Part shown: piece after piece, positions 52,380 to 64,000 of the stretch | Numbering within the stretch: position 1 is the first letter of the stretch | How the letters are laid out: each line of letters opens with the position of its first letter | From: Agarophyton chilense | Lineage: Eukaryota; Rhodophyta; Florideophyceae; Gracilariales; Gracilariaceae | Length of the DNA: 64,000 bases | Reading direction: 5' to 3' | NCBI GenBank assembly: GCA_030374765.1 | Contig: JARGXX010000016.1 | Span: 558,001 to 622,000, forward strand | Translations under genes and position numbers: made by a program | The notes under the pieces: generated by a model | What the model was told of the DNA's origin: nothing | Database searches by the model: none | The model's input: the letters and a program-made list of their open reading frames with translations, nothing else

Positions 52380-54190
52380 TTACGAAACGTGAGACCAATC
52401 ACCCTTCTTCAGTATTGTTGCAGTACTGCCTCCTCCTGCTCTGTTTACGTCCACGTCAACTTTGTGAAGATGGTCAAGGAGTCCGTCTTCCACGATATAC
52501 TTGTGAAAAGCGTCCGTCAGTGTTCTGTTTTCATCTATAAAGTCTCTCGAAGGCTGCCATTCAGGCTCCTTGTTTAATGCGCCGTTCAAAAGAGTCAAAA
52601 ACTGATAACCACGACCTCGCTTTCGGTGCTTTAAAATCTTATGCACAGTATACAATAGCTGTCCAGTCCCACTCTCTGGGATGGGCTCGGGTCGTGGTGT
52701 TTCAGGAAACGCAATGTTTGCAGGCTGGTGCTTAAACGGTGTGTTATGTGAAACATGCAGAACAGGATGAATCTTGATATTGTTAAGTAGGTCGAACCGA
52801 ACAGCATTCTTTCCAATCAGCTTAATCACCTTGAAAGGACCAAACGAGGAGCACTTAGCTTATTGGACTGTTGGCTCTTGGCAACAGTATCACGAAAAAG
52901 AGATCGGTTAATCCAGACCTTTTCACCAATCTCGTAACAAGAGGGCTGACATTTCTGTGCGAAGTATGCTGCCTGTCGCGCTTTAGCAATGGTATGAGCG
53001 TAACGTGTATTCTCTACTCCAGACTGAAAGCGGTTGTTAAAGTCACTCAAGGATTCAATAAAGGAATCTGTTTGGCCTTAGAGATTTTGTGTTGATTTGG
53101 GGTTCCACCCCAGATCAACTTCGAAAGGTGACGCTCCCAAATCTTGCGAAACAGCTGAATTGTGCGCAAATTCAGATGTTGGTAGAAGTATGTCTCAATC
53201 ATCTTGTGCAAGAGAACAATAGCAGCGCAAATAGTTTTCCACCATTCTGTTCATAATTTCGGAGGTTCTATCTGTGCGAGGGTGGCTGTTGGTGCTCATA
53301 TGCGAAAAAACCCAACACAACGACATGACAGGAGTCCAAAATATTGGAGTATACTTCGGATCTCTGGCACTCACGAGGTAATCTGGAAGCTAGTGTAGTT
53401 TGAAAACGTTAGAGAAAAACGCATCAGCAGTCTCGACAGTAGTGTCTGTTTCTCTGCCTGCTATGAAATGCACCGTTCTAGAAAGAAGGTCCACACAGTT
53501 CGTAATGGCGTAGTGACCTTTCTGCTTCTTGGGTAAGGAAACCGAAGTAAGTACCAAGAGAACCCACCGTCGTCATGAAACATGAAGCGGGGTTTGGTCA
53601 ATGAACTTCTTCTTTCCGTAATCCTTCTGCTGCTGGGAAGTACGGCATCCTTCACTGTATCGTCGAATGATTCGGGTCTTATTCTTCCAATGAAATGAGT
53701 TCAAGCGAGAGAGCGTCTTTTCAAAACCAAAATGTCCAGCTGTCTTCATGTCATGCGCCATGAATAGTATATCTCGCACTTTCTTACGGGGAACGCAAAT
53801 CTTGTTGCCGTTGTACAGTTTTCCATTCTCGACGCGAAATAGATTTTGCATCAACTGTATTCTATTTCTTGAAACAGGTTCGTTCAGCCAAACCTTCGTG
53901 AAGGATCTCCAGATTGAGACAAAAAACTGATTCTCCTCTTAGTGATCTTCACAGTCCAGATGAAGGACAGGCGAAGAGAGCTGGGAATTGTTGATATCTA
54001 GGACAGTGTCGCTCATCACTTGTGGAGCCTCGAGAGAACGTCCTCCATATTGTTCAATCTTGTAGACCCATGTCTTTATGATAATGAAGTCTCGAAATCC
54101 ATCTAATGAGTCTGACTTGTTCGGCTTGAGATGGATCGACCCAACGCCTCCCGCCGCGGCCATTTTGCAACAAATGAACAAAAACAACGT
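52380..54190 (-). pseudogene. Internally deleted Ty3/gypsy remnant
   Basis: Reading the minus strand from right to left, a gag-like N-terminus (MAAAGGVGSIHLKPN, KTWVYKIEQY) is followed with little between by an RNase H/integrase junction (MMQNLFRVENGKLYNGN). A zinc-finger-like HDMKTAGHFGFEKTLSRL follows, then a C-terminal integrase segment (ARQAAYFAQKCQPS, GEKVWINRSLF) and a chromodomain (LYTVHKILKHRKRGRGYQFL and KEPEWQPSRDF). Protease and RT are absent and stops and frameshifts are frequent. It is a non-autonomous or decayed copy from a lineage different from elements 1-3. The gag call is the weakest part. Confidence 0.55.
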
Positions 54191-54319
54191 TTGCGGGTTG
54201 AAAACCCGCGATTTTGTAACGTAATTACTTGCGTGTCATCGTACTGGTCTAAACAGGTGGTAGCATGGTAGAGCGGGTCCTAAGGTTCGAATCCTTAACG
54301 GCGGCACTCCCAGAGTACT

Positions 54320-54658
54320 TGGTGCAATGGGCTGGCGTTTACTGCGTAGTCGTACAGGTCGGAGATACGGAAACGATAACTTGAAGACCAATTGGTGGAG
54401 CTAATGTACCAAAGGGGGTAATTTAGTATCCTAACGGTGCCTACCTTAGTCTAAGGGAGAAGCGTCACTCGAGCCAAATAACTAACAATGGCGAGGCGCT
54501 GAAATCTCCCTGGTACTGTAATGCTTATCGTTTACACTATTTAAAATAAAATAATTTTTTAAATGAGCCCAGCCGAGGTCGACCAGTCCACGTGGCGTCT
54601 GTAAGATACATCAGGCCCCAGCGGCTTACAAGGCTCAACCGTTATTGTTGCTCCTTCA
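54320..54658 (-). repeat. Probable 3' LTR of element 3
   Basis: The end at 54658 reads GTTGCTCCTTCA on the plus strand, like the GTTGCTCTTCA end of the LTR at 2269-3133, and is followed by ATCTCCCTGCTTAGG, a pyrimidine stretch as expected opposite a polypurine tract. The other end is uncertain; TGGTGCAATGGG at 54320 resembles other LTR ends. The 5' LTR needed for comparison is outside the window. Confidence 0.45.
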
Positions 54659-54958
54659 TATATCTCCCTGCTTAGGATTCAACCGTCACGACGAAGTCGA
54701 AATGGCCTCATGATTGACCCAGGGGACGCGAGCACTTCTTTGCTCCTAGTACCGTTGGGCGCGACGGGACGTCGCGTCTTCATCGCTTGCAGGGATGGGA
54801 GGAAGCATGAGCTGACCATTGGCGCCGGAGTGGCAATTATTTTGCCTAATGACTGAAACTACAGCGCGCCGTGAGGGCTGTCCATAGGTGCATCGCCGGC
54901 GTATTCCTCGCGTCGCGTTGCCGAGATGGTTCATTGGCTTCTTCTCCCCTGACGGACA

Positions 54959-57115
54959 TTGGGGCCTTCCTTAGTCTCCGTTCTTCTTTTGGCGACCCTC
55001 CGCGCTTCGTCCACCGTGGTTCACGCCTGTCAGTCCACTTGGGTCAGTTCCGTCGTCTCGCCTTCCCATCATGGAACTTTTCCATTGGTCGCGCGCGATG
55101 CCGAACTCGCCTTGTTAGCCCGTCGGATACGCTATTCTCCATCCGGACTATGTCGCTTCCGTCGGCTTTCCTATCCATTTCCCGGCGGACCAGCCTGTGC
55201 ACAGCGACACCATGGCTTCGAAAAACCAAGCGGGGAGCTCCTCGTGATACCAAGTGGCTTACGAACGCCCCGGCGACGGCTATGACCATACCATCGGACG
55301 GAATCCGCGGGCAGTGCGTCATGCCATTCTGCCGTCCTCAGTGCAAGAATAACAGCGGTTCTGTCGTATGTATCTCGACGCCCGAAGGTTTGCCAAGATA
55401 CCCGACTTCCGGAGGGGCAGCAAGAACGCGCGCAGCGTCTCGTGGTATAACCGATGGTTGCAATATCCTGTGGATCCGCGTTCGGCGACGAGCTGTCACA
55501 CCCTCATCCATGCGGAAATGCCGTGCGTCCGCTGCGAGGAGGAAGCCGAATACCAGTTCAGGGTGAACAAACGCCTTTCAGACCTATACAAAGACTTCGT
55601 CTCGCCTCATGGGCGATTTTCTCCGGCGGGTCACAACCTCTTGGCGCGTATGTGCTTCCGTCCGCCCTATGACCGCCTGTTTTGGATGTCCAATAGGGTC
55701 TATTGGAACGGGATGCGAGAGCCTGATGGTCGTTAACGTCAATCCCTGGAGTTATTCTTCTGCTGGCACCAGGTGGAGTTTCATGAAATGAGCGCCGATA
55801 CCTGTCCTCCGTTATACATCTCGTTTTCCGGTGCGGATGAGAACTAATAGGCCATGTACTGGCGTGTCTCGCCGCTTCTTTTGGTCCCCACGCTGTCTGT
55901 GGTGGCTTATCCTTCGTCCCAACTCATGGGTGACGACAATGACAGAAGTTCTTCGTTGTCCTGGAAGGTACTCTTCGTTGAGTTTGGCGTGATGTCCCTT
56001 ATGGCCTTTCTGGATAACGCGAAACACGGCTTCCGTGGTAGTGTTCGTTCGAGGGATTGGAGGGTATGGCATGAAGAGAACTTACCCGGTCTTCGAGGTC
56101 GTTTACTTCCACTTCCGGACATGATGATCCAATTCTAAAGGAACCTGGGCATCCAGAATATCGTTCGTGGGATCCAGTTCGACGTCGAAGAGGCTGAGGC
56201 CCTTTTGGATCATGTCCTACAGGTCGAGTGGGGCAAGACTCCCGGGTTCCTTTGGTAAGGCCACGATACCGACTCGTTCACCCCGATTCCGCTACATCCG
56301 CAAGGCCGGGACGACGCTCGTGCCTATCGTGCCAAGCCTTTGAGGAATCAACCATCGGATATTCCGAAACGTCGCCTGATGTGGAAGCCCCGCCGTTGGT
56401 TCCAGCTGGTATGTCCGATGGAGATTCCTTCGAGAAAGATCCCTTCGTCCTGCCCGTAGAGGGCGTCAATCCTCCGGTCGAGTCCGCTGTTGTGTTGCCG
56501 ACCGCTTCCCCTCCTCCAGCTTCTTCGGGCACTTCTCCTCAGGATGAACTCTCATATGAGCCGCTTGTCGCCCAAGTTGACATCTCTCCTAGCGAGGTTA
56601 CTGTCGAGGCCGAAAGTCCTGCAGGTGATGCGCTGGCTCAAATGTCCACTGGGGGCGTCCACATCGCTCCTCCTGCTCCGTTGCCACACTTTCCGGCTGC
56701 GGTCACGGGTGATGCTTCGGATCTCCGTCATCTCTGTCGTACCGTTGGTATTACGGCATTGATGGACATTGCCACAGTTCTGAGAGAAGCTTGCTCCTGG
56801 GCTCGTCGCTCGGCGCGCTACGCCGCGGTTGTCCAACAGGCTTAGAATCTGAAGACCGCTATGGTCAATATCCTGCAGCAGAATGCCCAAGTGATATCCC
56901 AAAGGGTTACTGCCCACTTGGATGCCCGGTATGGTCTAAATTTGAGCGACCGGGAGGCTTCCGATGGTGACAATAGCTCCTCACGTGAATCTCCGCCAAA
57001 CAAGCGTGCTCGACTCGCCGGGACCGGTCCTAGTGGTACAGTAGGCTCTTCGGGGGACCCTAGTCTCGGTTCGCTCCAACGGATTCCACTAAGAAGGACA
57101 GAGGTACTTCTGTAG
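54959..57115 (+). pseudogene. Decayed antisense ORF of element 3
   Basis: In antisense to element 3, plus-strand frames line up with the antisense protein of element 2. ARDAELALLARRIRYSPSGL matches RDDEL...PGGL, YERPGDGYD matches YRGRGESLD, and EAEYQFRVNKRL matches RAEFRYLQRQF. CWHQVEF...PPLYI...YW matches WWSKVEV...PPCIY...YW, and EALLD...WGKTPGFLW matches RALMD...VGHPTGFIY. One frame (mod 0) holds from 55212 to about 56400 with six or more stops; frameshifts join it to 54959-55285 and 56228-57115. The last part adds a C-terminal region with a basic PPNKRARLAG motif (nuclear-signal-like) that element 2 lacks. No function is known. Confidence 0.65.
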
Positions 57116-57457
57116 CGCCCCTATGAGTCTTGTTGGTGTTCGGAGCGCTTTCTCGAACATTATGGTCATGGGGAGGGCTGTTTGGCCTCTGTTAGTCAAA
57201 TAAAATAATTCTTGTGATTTCACAAGGTTGCTTCTGTATCTCAAACTTGAATGCCCCGGGACGTCGTTTAACATTGAGAGTGTCTCAAGTCTTTCTCAGG
57301 TGTCTCCTAAGGAGTGACTTTGTTCCCTGATGCGGGTGCTACGACGAACGGTCGTGCTCCGGCGAACCGTCGTGTCGGGAGGCGTTTCGAGAGGCGTTTT
57401 GGCATTATTCGGGCCAATGGTTACCCCCTCCTAAAACCTGCGCTGCGTGCTGCCGAT

Positions 57458-60400
57458 TTAGCGCCAATAGCGGGCGATAAAACCAGCCGGAATGGTTTGA
57501 GGCTCTTGCCAAGTGTCTTTCTCAGGTGTGTAGCCGAACCACTGGACGCGATAGCTCATGGTTCCATCTTATCCCCGACTGGCGGAGATGATGCGTTCAA
57601 TCACGTATTCGGGTTGGTGTTCATTCTCCGGAAGGAGAGTGTGATCCAGAAGGGCGAATCCATCGGAGTCGGTTGGAAAAGATGGATCATCTTCATTGCC
57701 ATCGACCATCGGGTCCATGTGGCTAGTAAGGTCCGCGGGAACTGCCTTAGGGGGTTTCGGGACTTGAGCCTTGACCTGAGATCGTGGTGATTTCGTTGGA
57801 CCAGGGGGCTGGGACTTTGGTGATTCGGGAGAGCTGGGGGCTCGTGTCACCTGATCAATAGATACGTCGTTCTGTGAGCCGTCAATTAGTAACGTAATGG
57901 TATGTTGATTGGCCTTAATGAATTTGTATGGTCTCGTAGAGCGGGGTAAGAGCTTCCGCGTAGTGTCCTCGAGTTCACCACTGTCCTTCGATGGCCGGTC
58001 TAGGTAAACCAATTCTCCTTTCCCAAAGGTAGCTGTGTTCCAGACGGCCTTGTCGAAATTGACCTTGTAACGCCGTTGGGCTTTGGCCAGTACAGCTCTA
58101 GCCGATTGGAAAATGCGGTCGATGCGTCGGAGCGAGTAGCGCTTCGCCAGGGTTGGATTTATTTCTTCGGTTATTTTCTAGCGTCTAATAGACTCCTGAA
58201 GGTCAACAGCTATCGGCGGCGGCGATCTCGTTAGAGTTAAATCCAAAGGTGTTCTCCCTGTGGAAACGGGCACCTGCGTGTTGCAAGCATAAACCAGTGG
58301 CTCAATGTAGTCGTCACTGTCCAATTGGTGCTCCAATACGTATTGTGGAAATCGCTCCAGAAGGGTGCGGTTGGAGCGTTCGGCCTGGCCATTGGTTTGC
58401 GGGTGGTACGCTGTGGTGGTCACATGTTTGATACCTAAGGTAGTACAAACGTGTGACAAGGATTTGGATACAAACTGGCTGCCGTTATCCGTAAGGAGGT
58501 AGAGTGGCATGCCAGATGGATATACTCAGTGGGACAGGACGGTTTTGGCGACATTCGTGGCTGCTACCTTCCCTAGTGGTAGGGCTCGGGTAAGTTTGGT
58601 AAACCTATCTGTTATAACCAAAACAAACTGTTTCCTATCGGAAGACTTAGGCAAATGCCCAAATATATCCGTTACAACAAATTCCATCGGACCTGCGGCG
58701 GGGAAGAGCTTCAATTTGGCCTGATGGTTGGCGCAAAACCCTGGGATTTATGCGCACGATGTACAGTTCCGTGCGGTTTGCCATAGTTCATGCGCCATTA
58801 GTGGCCAGTACAAAAACTTTCTCAGGGTCTGGTACATTCGTCGGCCTCCAGGGTCACCAGCCAAGCGAAGGAAATGGGCGAGGTATATGAATCGCGCCAT
58901 TAGTGAACTTGGTATCACCCGTTGGAGTGCGCCATCCAACGGTGAGCGGCGACACAGTCGTCCAAGTAGGTCATAGTCGAATAGGCATCCAGGGCTTCCT
59001 ACCAATTGGGCTGTTTCCTTGCATTACTCGTCTTCGATCTGCGCCTGTAGGAGTTCCTCAATTGTTATAGAGAGGAGGTCTTTTGCCTCCGGGGCTATCG
59101 TGTTAACTTGAGGTGGTGTCGAATTGAGTGGTACTGTCTCCCAGTCCAATACGTATACTTCGTTCTCCTTTACCTCAAAATCATCCACATTAACCTTTCC
59201 CATAAGGTTATCCGTTTCCTTATAACCCTGAGGTCCATTATCTGTAAAGGAAGTATTAATGAGTTCAGCCAATGGCGTGTAATCAATTCCGTCGGTAATG
59301 ATTCGAGAGAGGGCATATGCTCCCTGGTGCTTGATGCATGGCCTATGGGTTATCTCGTAATCGTATTCTGACAGCCTGAGGCGCCACCGAGAGAGGCAAC
59401 GTGATGCATCGGTCATATTGAGTAACCAGCGGAGTGAATCGTGTTCAGTCCTAATCGTAAACTTAGTTCCCTAGAGGTACGGGCGGAGTGTGAATATGGA
59501 CCACACGAATGCCAGACATTCCTTGTGGGATGTATTGTAGTTTCGCTACGCGCTGGTGAGCGTTCTGCGCCGGTATCCAATAGGTTGATAGTCCTTCGGT
59601 GACTCCTGTTCCTGTAGCAGTGCCCATCCCACTTGGACATCAGAGGCGTCTGTATCCAGGACAAAAGGCCTATTGGCTTTTGGTAAAGCCAGTATAGGTG
59701 GGTTCAGCAATTTGTCCTTCACGGTCTGAAATTCTTCGTACCGGTCGTCCGTAAGGGCTTCGAACTCCGAAGGTGTTCCCTTCTTCAGCATCGCGTTGAG
59801 AGGGGCCGAGATCTTGGCAAACCCTTGGACGAACCGTCGGTAAACGTTGCACAAGCCCACAAAGGATCGTAGTTGCGTTTGGGTCCTAGGAGGCTTAGCC
59901 TGGCGAATTGCATTCGTTGTCCGTGTGGCCACCTCTAGCTTTCCTGGGAGGACGAAGTGACCGAGATAGTCCACTGAGACCTGGAAGAAAGCGCATTTGC
60001 GGAGTTTTAGAGTTACCCCAGCGTCCTGTAGAAATGTTAGCACCTTCTTCACGTGGCGAAAGTGTTCCTTTACGGTCCGTCAGAAGATAATAATGTCAAC
60101 CAAATAGACCAGGACGAACTTCCATTTGCCTCTGGACAGTATAATGTCCATTACCCGTTGGAACGTGGCTAATGCATTCTTCAAACCAAAAGGCACGCGA
60201 GTAAATCTGAACAGACCTTCATGGGTGGTGAAGGTTGTCAGTGCTCTCGGGTCTTCGGCCAAAGGGATTTGCCAATATCCCGAGTTAGCGTCCAGTGTGG
60301 TAAACACGACAGCTTCGCCTAAGGAATCCAGACAGTCGTCCATGCGGGGTATCGGGTATGGGTCCCCCTTGGTTACTGCGTTCAGCTTCCTGTAGTCGAC

Positions 60401-61594
60401 ACAGAACCTGACGGAGCCATCTTTCTTCGCCACAAGGACAAGGGTACTTGCCCATTCGGATTGGTTTGGAGGCGCCGGCTCTATGACTTGAGCTTTGCGC
60501 ATCTTTTCCATCTGGTCGGCGACAACTTCGCCACCTTAAAGGCCGGTACGGTATGGGTGCTGGAACTGTGGTTTAGCATCATTCTGAAGATCAATGCGGT
60601 GTGTAGTGGCTCTGATTGTGCCCAATCTACCTGACCAAATGGACTGGTATTCACCGAGGAGATCAAGTACCTGGGGCCTATAGGATTCGAATTCTTCGCC
60701 GGTGGCGACAGTCCCCTCCCAACAGTCGGCGTCCTCGTCGGGAGTTGGCGTAGCAAGATTATCCATTTGGGCCTCCATAATGGCCACGGGGGCGGGTATA
60801 GTGATGCCAATCACTGTATCTTTAGGTAACCGCACGTGTTTATCTCGGAAGATGCTGATTGTGAGCAAGAAAGATCGGTTGGGGTGGATGTCCATTACTC
60901 CATTGGCCATCAAGGTAAGGTGCTTCAAAACCGTTTTCGGGTGGTTCTGAATCGTTACGAGACGTGAGGACTGGGAATGGACCGATACAGCGATTTGGGT
61001 CATCGGGGCTATCGTTATGGACTTTGACAGGGGAACCTTATTGGACTTTGTGTTTTTGGAGACAACCGCTCGTTTGCAGTTAGCTTCTGGCCTTGGGGTT
61101 GAACCAGTTATGGAGATGGACGGTGCGCGGGGAAACGCGACTTTCCTAAGGCCTGGATAAATGGCCTTAATGTATCGGTCGATAAAGGAGGTCCCTAGGA
61201 TTGACTAAGCGCCTAAGTGAGGACATACAAGGAACCACGTGCGGAATTTGAATTTTCCTTCCCGGAGGTAAAGTGGTACTATCCCTTTAATGTCCTTTGG
61301 TCTACGAGACGCATCGGTAGTCCTTGGGGTATTCCTTGCCTGAACAAAATCTTTCCAACCCAGTGGAAGCAGCTTAGGATGGACCAAGTTGGGACCAGCG
61401 CCTGTGTCCAATACAACTGTGGTCACTCGAGAGTTGTTGGAAAGAAGTCCTACGGTTACTCGAGCTTTATAGTTCTCTTTTCTGAGGACACAGACGGGGT
61501 CGTTACTGTGTTCCAATTGGGGTTCATCCTGAGTGGTATATTGTGGGTGGTTTGTATTCGGATGTGAAGAGCCCTTTGGCTCATGACCGTCCAA
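57458..61594 (-). pseudogene. pol of element 3
   Basis: Pieces in order: protease (TVVLDTGAGPNLVHP), RT (VRFCVDYRKLNAVTKGDPYP, FTRVPFGLKNALATFQR) with the active site changed to LVYLVDIIIF where YLDD is expected, RNase H (VLDTDASDVQVGWALLQ), and a finger-like NCTSC. These are followed by integrase core (FVVTDIFGHLP, LLTDNGSQFVSK, GQAERSNRTLLE), a GPY/F-like end and a chromodomain (EYVIERIISASRG, stop at 57569, then SYRVQWFGYTPEKDTW) reaching 57458 in the same frame. Many stops and shifts interrupt it. Here the chromodomain is directly fused to integrase, unlike element 2. Confidence 0.85.
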
Positions 61595-61644
61595 CTGGTT
61601 GAGGCAGGGGGTTAAAGAGGGAGGATTTGCCTCGAGTCGTCTCT

Positions 61645-63861
61645 CTAGGAGTTTTTCGATGGGGTTTCCGTTTCTTCCTGAGTATAGGGATCTTCCACGG
61701 GGTCGTCCGTAGAATCTAAAATGGCGTGGACCTGAGGAACTTTGATCTGAGTGTCCGGAGGCGTGGCATAGCGTGAGATTCCAGGGGTCTCCGTGGTTCG
61801 TTGCTGTGCCCTGGTATACATTCCTTCGGATCTCCGCACCCGGTAATTCTCTTCCCTTAGGACTAGGAGGGTTTTACTTGCGTCCTCAGGCGGATACCTC
61901 GTACAGTCACAAGGTTGGGTCACTGACAGGCAGAGGAAGCAGTCCCTTTGGGAGCGAACAAAAACGTCCTTGCAGGGTGGAAAGGGAGAATACTTAGATG
62001 TGGGTGGTCCATTGGTCACTGTAGTTCCCTGGGAGGTGTATGATGGGGGACCGGACGGAGGAACACTAAAATTGACCGCGAGGACATCCTCCGAATCGGC
62101 GTAATGGAGTGAAGCATCCATGTCCGACTCCGTGGAGCTAACCAAATGGGATTGGTTGGGTTTACGCAATGGTGATGCGTGTCCTCTGGTTATATCAGCG
62201 TTGCTCCTGGAGGTCCTGTAGGTTTTGCCATAACCCTCAGCGTAGGTAAAGAGCCTTTGGAAGGAGTATTGCGGGTTTTCCGTGTGGTAATTGCGCACAT
62301 GTGTCAGAATGGCAGGGAGCAATCCTCTGATGAAGTGACGTTAAAGCCGTCCTTCGGAGAACAAGTTTCATCATCGGTAAGCCCACTTCCATAGGTCGTC
62401 TGCTAAAGCCGATTCGGTCATGTTGGAGCTCTGCCTAAAAAATATTACGTCCTGATGAGCATTCATTCTAACGTCATCCGTGGCGTATGTTTCCAAGAGG
62501 TAATGAACAACCTGAGGGTATGACCTGAGAAGCTCACGGTCTTGATCATCCACCAGGTCAGTTGTACCAGATAACTTCGAAACCACTCGGTCACGCGCCT
62601 CTCCTGTAAGGAAGAATTGGAAAAGGTATAGAGCGGCGCCTTTGTGGACACCGTTCTGATCGCAGGCCGTACGGAACAAACTGAGAAACCTAAGCACAGT
62701 AATGGGACCGGAACCCGAGAACTTGTCCGTAGTGGTTAGTTGAATCCGTTTGGCCCATTTGGCGACTCTGCGAGCCACCGAACCAGAATATTTCGGGGAC
62801 CTGTCAGCCAGCCGGTAATTCCGGTAGTCTAGAACCTTAAGGAAAAGTTCGTTTGTGGTTGTCGGTGGTCTGAGGCCTCTAATGGCAGGCTCATCCATTT
62901 CCGAGTCGGTAGTTTCGGTTGAGGCCGATTCGGAATCACTCGTGTCCGAATGCTCTCTATTCTTGCTTCTTCTGTTCTTCTTTCCCTTACGGTTGCTTCT
63001 TTTCTTCTTTCTAGCGGAGTGGGGACCTAAAGGATCGATCTCTCTATCAGATCCGATGGCGCTGTGAGGTTGCTGTACCTCGTATAATCCGTCGGGTGGG
63101 CCAAGCGGTCTCCCTTCTAGACGCGGAGCTTCTCTTCTGCTCCTCGCTTGTCCCTCCTTTGGATTCTCCTGATGGGCAACCTGTCTCTCATCTAGACGCG
63201 GAGCTTCTCTCCTGCTCTTAGATTGTCCCACCATGGGGTTTTTCTGATGTTATTCCCGGCCAGGGGCGGATAATTTCGCCGCTCCTTAGGGTTCAGTAGG
63301 GGGTTTCCATATGGAGACCGGATGCTTAATTTGTTTTGGGGTGGTCTTAGGGATCAAATTGCCTGCCTGGCAGTTGACGGCTCCTTGAACGCCCTGTAGG
63401 GGTGAGTCTATGAATAAGACAGGCTCCAATATCTTAAGGACGATTCGCGCGATCAGAAAATCCGTATGGTCAGCGATCTCCGTAGCGAGTCGCACGTCCA
63501 TAATGGAATCCACGTGGGTTGAGCAGAGCTCACGGAGGCGGGGCCAGAGAAGATCGCCAGGACCCGCGGGCAGGTTTTCTCGAATTCCTTCGGTCTGGAG
63601 GGTTTCTCCATGAGGTGTCCCTGGCCTAGAGTTGGCCCTGGTGAGGCATTCTCGTAAACGCGCTGCCACTGTGGGTTCTCGGCGAATCCTTTCAGGGTTA
63701 TCCAGTGGGGTCAGCACTTCTTGCGGCTGGCTCCTTGTGCTCTTGCAATCCCTAGTGGTATCAACCTGAGGGTCAGGCGACATCGCCGGCGTTGTAGTCG
63801 CACTTCGTCCTGCCGTAGGAGTCCTATGGTCGGGTCGGTTGGGTGTTTTTCCTGCATCCAT
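61645..63861 (-). pseudogene. gag of element 3
   Basis: The likely start is the ATG at 63861 (MDAGKTPNRPDHRTP). The middle frame (62371-63234) has a basic/acidic stretch (KKKRSNRKGKKNRRSKNREH, then SDTSDSESASTETTDSEMDE) and capsid-like YRNYRLADRSPKYSG, paralleling elements 1 and 2. The C-terminal part (61645-62322) has only a degenerate Cys cluster (CFLCLSVTQPCDC) in place of the zinc knuckle. Stops near 63280 and 62325-62370 break the frame. Confidence 0.78.
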
Positions 63862-63961
63862 AATGGCCGTTGGTTCTGTACTTTTGGTCAGTTGGGCAAT
63901 TAAACCAAAGGTTAGAATCCGGATAATTCCTCGTTCCAATGGTCCGTTTAATTATTCCAAA

Positions 63962-63985
63962 GGTTTCTAGGTCGAGAGACCAAAA
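63962..63985 (-). other. Primer binding site of element 3
   Basis: The minus strand reads TGGTCTCTCGACCTAGAAAC just inside the LTR edge at 63986, matching the PBS core of elements 1 and 2. Confidence 0.6.
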
Positions 63986-64000
63986 TGAAACGCAATGACG

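Larger units (their letters stand above)
54320..64000 (-). mobile_element. Ty3/gypsy chromovirus, element 3 (decayed)
   Basis: Nearly a whole element is present on the minus strand. The inner edge of the 5' LTR is at 63986-64000 (TGAAACGCAATGACG, like other LTR ends here) with the PBS next to it. Gag is at 61645-63861, pol at 57458-61594, an antisense ORF remnant at 54959-57115, and a probable 3' LTR ends at 54658. It is related to element 2 by gene order, PBS and proteins but is much more damaged, with many stops and frameshifts and a mutated RT active site. Confidence 0.85.

Noticed and set aside
54255-54305. tRNA-like stretch with GTTCGAATC loop and GGTAGCATGGTAGAGC
   Set aside because: The T arm pairs, but there is no room for an anticodon arm and no matching acceptor strand. 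I also checked for a permuted tRNA (known in some red algae) and found no 5' half downstream.

Overview
The window is nuclear DNA from a eukaryote. It is dominated by transposable elements, and host genes are few and mostly decayed. The lineage is inferred. One intact, intronless secreted alkaline phosphatase gene and the remains of a cycloeucalenol cycloisomerase gene (cycloartenol-type sterol pathway) fit an alga. The dense mix of chromodomain Ty3/gypsy, DIRS, piggyBac, Harbinger, Tc1, hAT and Plavaka-like elements and the base composition make a florideophyte red alga such as Chondrus my best guess; no ribosomal or organelle marker is present to prove it.

Layout. 1-3133: 5' part of a minus-strand Ty3/gypsy element (element 1: LTR, PBS, gag with one stop) running off the left edge. 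3134-5530: unassigned DNA with tandem repeats and one hypothetical ORF. 5627-8430: Plavaka/CACTA-like transposase on the minus strand. 8628-9900: a foldback (long inverted repeat) element split by a solo LTR of the element 1 family. 10196-10454: a MITE-like inverted repeat. 10508-22236: a complete 11.7-kb chromovirus (element 2) with 5-bp target duplications, inserted in the 5' part of a cycloeucalenol cycloisomerase-like gene whose remains continue at 22237-24078 and are further broken by a Tc1 element. 24260-25540: remains of an RMI2-like gene and of a coiled-coil gene. 25752-28636: piggyBac-like element. 29074-35099: decayed ORFs, a Harbinger transposase and a Myb/SANT-like piece. 36700-42000: DIRS-like tyrosine-recombinase retrotransposon interrupted by another solo LTR. 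43430-43963: old gypsy fragment. 46134-48344: alkaline phosphatase. 50885-51967: hAT-like remnant. 52380-54190: internally deleted gypsy copy. 54320-64000: most of a second, more decayed chromovirus on the minus strand (element 3).

The most notable observation is that element 2 carries, between its chromodomain and its 3' LTR, a 618-codon open reading frame on the antisense strand. Element 3, a clearly different and decayed relative, has a degenerate reading frame in the same place and antisense orientation, and it aligns with the element 2 protein in several blocks. This points to an ancestral antisense gene carried by this chromovirus lineage. It matches no family I recognise.

Host genes seen here do not form an operon or pathway. 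The window mainly records nested insertions: a solo LTR in a foldback element, a chromovirus and a Tc1 in a sterol-pathway gene, and a solo LTR in a DIRS pol gene.
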